Source of the DNA: an uncultured Oscillospiraceae bacterium | GTDB lineage: Bacteria; Bacillota; Clostridia; Oscillospirales; Ruminococcaceae | NCBI GenBank assembly: GCA_910584715.1 | Contig: CAJUAN010000027.1 | Location: 1-34,149, forward strand | DNA length: 34,149 bases | Reading direction: 5' to 3' | Shown: positions 31,539-34,149 of the stretch, piece after piece | Layout: every line of letters starts with the position of its first letter | Numbering within the stretch: position 1 is the stretch's first letter | Made by a program: the position numbers and the translations under genes | Notes under the pieces: model-generated | Databases searched by the model: none | Seen by the model: only the letters and a program-made list of their open reading frames with translations | What the model was told of the DNA's origin: nothing

Positions 31539-33839
31539 TTAGAATCCGGTTACTCTGTAAATCCTGCCTGCTTCTGTCTCAAAGCGTACAGTATCCCCCT
31601 CGTTAGCAGCGGGGATATTTTCTTCTCCGCCTAAAACGGACAGTCCCGTGCCGACTATGGCGCAGGGATTCCCGCATTCGGAGAAGATCTCAAGCTCCGT
31701 GACCTTTCCGTTTTTCCACTCAAAGGACAGCTCGAAGCCGCCTCTTGCTTTCAGTCCTCTTACCGAACCGCTTTCCCATTCCGCAGGGACGGCGGGCAGC
31801 AGCCATATCTCCCCGCTGTGGCTCTGGACTATAGCTTCAGCGATTCCCGCGCCGCCGCCGAAGTTTCCGTCTATCTGGAAAGGCGGGTGCATATCAAGCA
31901 AGGATATGCTTGTTGACCACGCAAGCAGCGCGGCGATGTTTTCGCCCACCCGTTCGCCCTCGCCCAGGCGCGCCCACATATTGATTATCCATGCCCGCGA
32001 CCAGCCCGTGTGTCCTCCGCCGTGCTTTAATCTGCGCTCAATTGTCGCTTTGGCGGCGGCGGCAAGCTCGGGGGTGTGCCGCTTTGTGATAAGGTCGTAG
32101 GGGTACAGGGCGAAAAGCTGGGAGATGTGCCTGTGTCCCGGCTCGGCTTCGTCGTAGTCCTCCGCCCATTCCATTATCTGACCGTATTTGCCGATCTCAG
32201 GCTTTGGCAGCCTGTCACGCAGGGACTTTATTTTTTCCGCAAACTCGCCGTCGTCCGCGGGCTTGACGGAAGCGTCCAGAGCCTCGGAGCACTTCAGCAC
32301 TGCCGTGAACAGCTCATGGAGTATCTGGCTGTCCATGGAGGGTCCCCGGCAAATTGTGCCCTTTGCGCCGTCCTTTGTTATGTAGGTGTTTTCCGGTGAT
32401 ACCGAGGGACTTGTGATAAGCCTGCCTTTGTCGTCCTCGGTAAGGAAGTCAGCGAAAAATTCCGCCGCCTCGCGGATAGTGTCGTACTTTTGCGCGAGGA
32501 AAAGCCTGTCCCCGGTGAAAAGGTAGTGCTCGTACAGATGAGTGCAGAGCCAAGCCATGCCCATGGGCCACAGCGTGGCGGGGAGCCACTTGTCCTGGGG
32601 AGCGGTGTCGCCCCATATGTCGGTGTTGTGGTGGCAGACCGTGCCCTTGCAGCGGTACATCTCCCGCGCTGTGACGCGGCCGTTTTCACGCATACGCTCA
32701 ATATGGTCGAACAGGGGCGTGTGGCACTCGGACAGGTTCTGTATCTCCGCGCCCCAGTAGTTCATTTCGGTGTTGATATTCACGGTGTACTTGCAGCCCC
32801 AGGCGGGCCACATATCCTTGTTCCATATGCCCTGGAGGTTCAGCGGCAGGGTACCCTTGCGGCTTCCCGATATCATCAGGTAGCGGGAGAAGTTGAAGTA
32901 CATCTCAATGAGCTTGTTGTCCTTTTCGCTGTCCTTTATCCTTTGCAGTCTTTCGTTTGTGGGAAGCTCCGCATTGCCGCCGCTGTTGTCGCAAAGCTTT
33001 AGCCCGCACCGCTCGTAGAGAGCGCGGTAGTCCGCGATATGCCATGCGGTAAGGTTGAAAAAGCCCTTGCGTAGCGCTGCTTTTGCTTGACTTATTGCAA
33101 GCTTTTCGTAATCGGAGGTGCGGAAAGCTGTCTGGCAGGCAATTGTTATCAAAGCCTCGTCGGCGTTTTCCACATGGATACGGTTGGCATCGCAGGTACC
33201 GCGGCTGACCTGTTCCCCCTTTGCGGAGCAGGATATCGCCGCCCCGTAGGGTACTCCGTCGGACATGGTGAAAAGCAGGGTGTTTTCGTCGTAGGCTTCG
33301 TTTTTGTCGTAGTCGTCGTCCTTGCCGTCGATAAGGGCGGTGAAGCCTATCGCTCCCTTTCGGTCGGCGGTAAAATGTATTGCGATAACGTTGTCGGGGC
33401 AGGAAGCGAAAACCGTACGCCTGTAGGAAACGCCGCCGCTTGTCCAGCAGGTGGTGCAAATAGAATTTTCAAGGTCGAGGCTTCTTTCGTAGTCGGTATA
33501 GTTCTCGGCGCCGCTCTGCCATATGTGGAAGTCCCCCAGCGGGTGATAGTGCCGCTGGTTCTCGTTGGTACCGTAAAAGGCGTCGGAGCAAAGAGCCTCC
33601 GCTTCGGAGGTTTTGCCCTCGCGGATAAGGGTACGCATTTTTTCAAGGTTACTGTAGGCCTTGGGGTTGTTCCTTTTGCGGAAGCCGCCCGACCATATGG
33701 AGTCCTCGTTGAGCTGTATTAGTTCGTCCGCCGGTTTGCCGAAGACCATTCCGCCCAGTCTGCCGTTTCCCACGGGGAGAGCCTCGTCCCAGCTTTCGGC
33801 GGGGGTTTTATACCATAACAATTCAGATAATTTATCCAT
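31539..33839 (-). CDS. GH95 family glycoside hydrolase (alpha-L-fucosidase or alpha-L-galactosidase)
   Basis: A 766-residue protein of full family length with no signal peptide, so probably cytosolic. Family marks are LWYKTPAESWDEALPVGNGR and QLNEDSIWSGG at the N terminus, Asn354/Asn356 in NINTEMNYW, HHNTDIWGDTAP (403-414), SPENTY with Glu483 and FQIDGNFGG with Asp657. These map onto the catalytic Asn421/Asn423, Glu566 and Asp766 of bifidobacterial AfcA, an inverting 1,2-alpha-L-fucosidase. All key residues are present, so it should be active; some GH95 enzymes prefer alpha-L-galactose. GGAGG precedes the ATG. It would act on small fucosylated sugars already inside the cell. Confidence 0.93.
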   Translation of the reverse strand: MDKLSELLWYKTPAESWDEALPVGNGRLGGMVFGKPADELIQLNEDSIWSGGFRKRNNPKAYSNLEKMRTLIREGKTSEAEALCSDAFYGTNENQRHYHPLGDFHIWQSGAENYTDYERSLDLENSICTTCWTSGGVSYRRTVFASCPDNVIAIHFTADRKGAIGFTALIDGKDDDYDKNEAYDENTLLFTMSDGVPYGAAISCSAKGEQVSRGTCDANRIHVENADEALITIACQTAFRTSDYEKLAISQAKAALRKGFFNLTAWHIADYRALYERCGLKLCDNSGGNAELPTNERLQRIKDSEKDNKLIEMYFNFSRYLMISGSRKGTLPLNLQGIWNKDMWPAWGCKYTVNINTEMNYWGAEIQNLSECHTPLFDHIERMRENGRVTAREMYRCKGTVCHHNTDIWGDTAPQDKWLPATLWPMGMAWLCTHLYEHYLFTGDRLFLAQKYDTIREAAEFFADFLTEDDKGRLITSPSVSPENTYITKDGAKGTICRGPSMDSQILHELFTAVLKCSEALDASVKPADDGEFAEKIKSLRDRLPKPEIGKYGQIMEWAEDYDEAEPGHRHISQLFALYPYDLITKRHTPELAAAAKATIERRLKHGGGHTGWSRAWIINMWARLGEGERVGENIAALLAWSTSISLLDMHPPFQIDGNFGGGAGIAEAIVQSHSGEIWLLPAVPAEWESGSVRGLKARGGFELSFEWKNGKVTELEIFSECGNPCAIVGTGLSVLGGEENIPAANEGDTVRFETEAGRIYRVTGF

Positions 33840-33871
33840 TTTATCCTCCTTTTTACATGAAGCTTTTATAC

Positions 33872-33900
33872 ATTATAGCATACTGTAAAACAAGTTTCAA
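33872..33900 (-). promoter_or_regulatory. Promoter of the GH95 gene
   Basis: On the minus strand TTGAAA (33900-33895), 17-base spacer and TATAAT (33877-33872), preceded by TGC (extended -10). Confidence 0.82.
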
Positions 33901-33926
33901 GGCGGTAAGATGTAAATTATGTTGCC

Positions 33927-34149
33927 GTAAATTTTTGTTTATCGTACTAATGACATTGTCCCGTTAGGACTTTAGCTGGTCAAGCTGAGCCCAGCTTGCG
34001 GGGGTCGAGGGGGCAGAGCCCCTTCGTCGCGCTTCGCAAAGCGCGAAATCTTCTTATCGTTCAAGAGCTCTGCAAGGGGGTGAATTGCGGCAGCGCCGCA
34101 AGAGGGGGACGCTCTGCGATAGAGAGCGTCCCCCTTGTCACGCAGCTAA
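33927..34149 (+). repeat. Right copy of the dispersed repeat, running off the contig
   Basis: Block 33927-33950 and block 33972-34011 match the left end of the window in the opposite orientation. Beyond 34011 this copy continues with three hairpins: TCGCGCTT/AAGCGCGA (34027-34046), a GCGGC/GCCGC stem near 34087-34100, and a perfect 12-bp GGGGGACGCTCT/AGAGCGTCCCCC (34104-34134). No coding frame is evident. It is probably a non-autonomous repeat family or repeated RNA element of the genome. The stretch 33840-34149 contains only the GH95 promoter and this repeat. Confidence 0.7.

Overview
The window looks like a chromosomal contig from a Gram-positive, spore-lineage gut Clostridium relative, most likely a Ruminococcus-like member of the Oscillospiraceae. 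The basis is SpoIIP, RNase Y, a T-box leader on threonyl-tRNA synthetase, consensus sigma-A promoters (TTGACA-17-TATAAT), strong AGGAGG ribosome sites, several GTG/TTG starts, an NPPTG-anchored surface protein and ATPase-less sugar ABC transporters. No phage, IS element, CRISPR array, rRNA or tRNA gene was seen. Both ends lie in the same dispersed repeat pointing outward, so the contig probably stops where a multicopy repeat begins.

Layout. 1-10 kb: a minus-strand pair (degenerate histidine-kinase-like protein, lipoprotein); a plus-strand lipoprotein followed by a YhcC/YtqA-type radical SAM enzyme; an NAD-dependent epimerase; minus-strand spoIIP with a small membrane protein; two small genes (ribbon-helix-helix protein and an unknown); then thrS. 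10-15 kb: thrS is preceded, inside the same transcription unit, by a zinc-ribbon/two-TM protein. A threonine-type T-box leader controls both. Divergently lie rny (RNase Y) and an O-antigen-ligase-like membrane protein. 14.9-15.7 kb: a tandemly duplicated type I toxin-antitoxin locus (34-aa holin-like toxin with a convergent antisense RNA) plus a third, orphan promoter copy. 16.1-18.0 kb: a highly biased, probably abundant NPPTG cell-wall protein with a structured leader.

18.3-30 kb is the most interesting part. One consensus promoter with upstream repeats drives eight tightly packed genes: a giant two-domain-plus-SBP binding protein, a permease pair, an NHL/TPR membrane protein, a Yip1 protein, a DUF5696-type secreted protein and a second permease pair. 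There is no ATPase and no regulator. It reads as a cell-surface glycan capture and import machine whose DUF5696, NHL/TPR and Yip1 parts have no assigned role that I know. 30-34 kb: a GNAT-nucleoside phosphorylase fusion, and a cytoplasmic GH95 alpha-L-fucosidase/galactosidase that could act on the imported sugar.

Many open reading frames were shortened to starts supported by ribosome sites (for example 2006, 4883, 10964, 13461, 16107, 18506, 21448, 30122). All function calls come from reading motifs, not from database searches.
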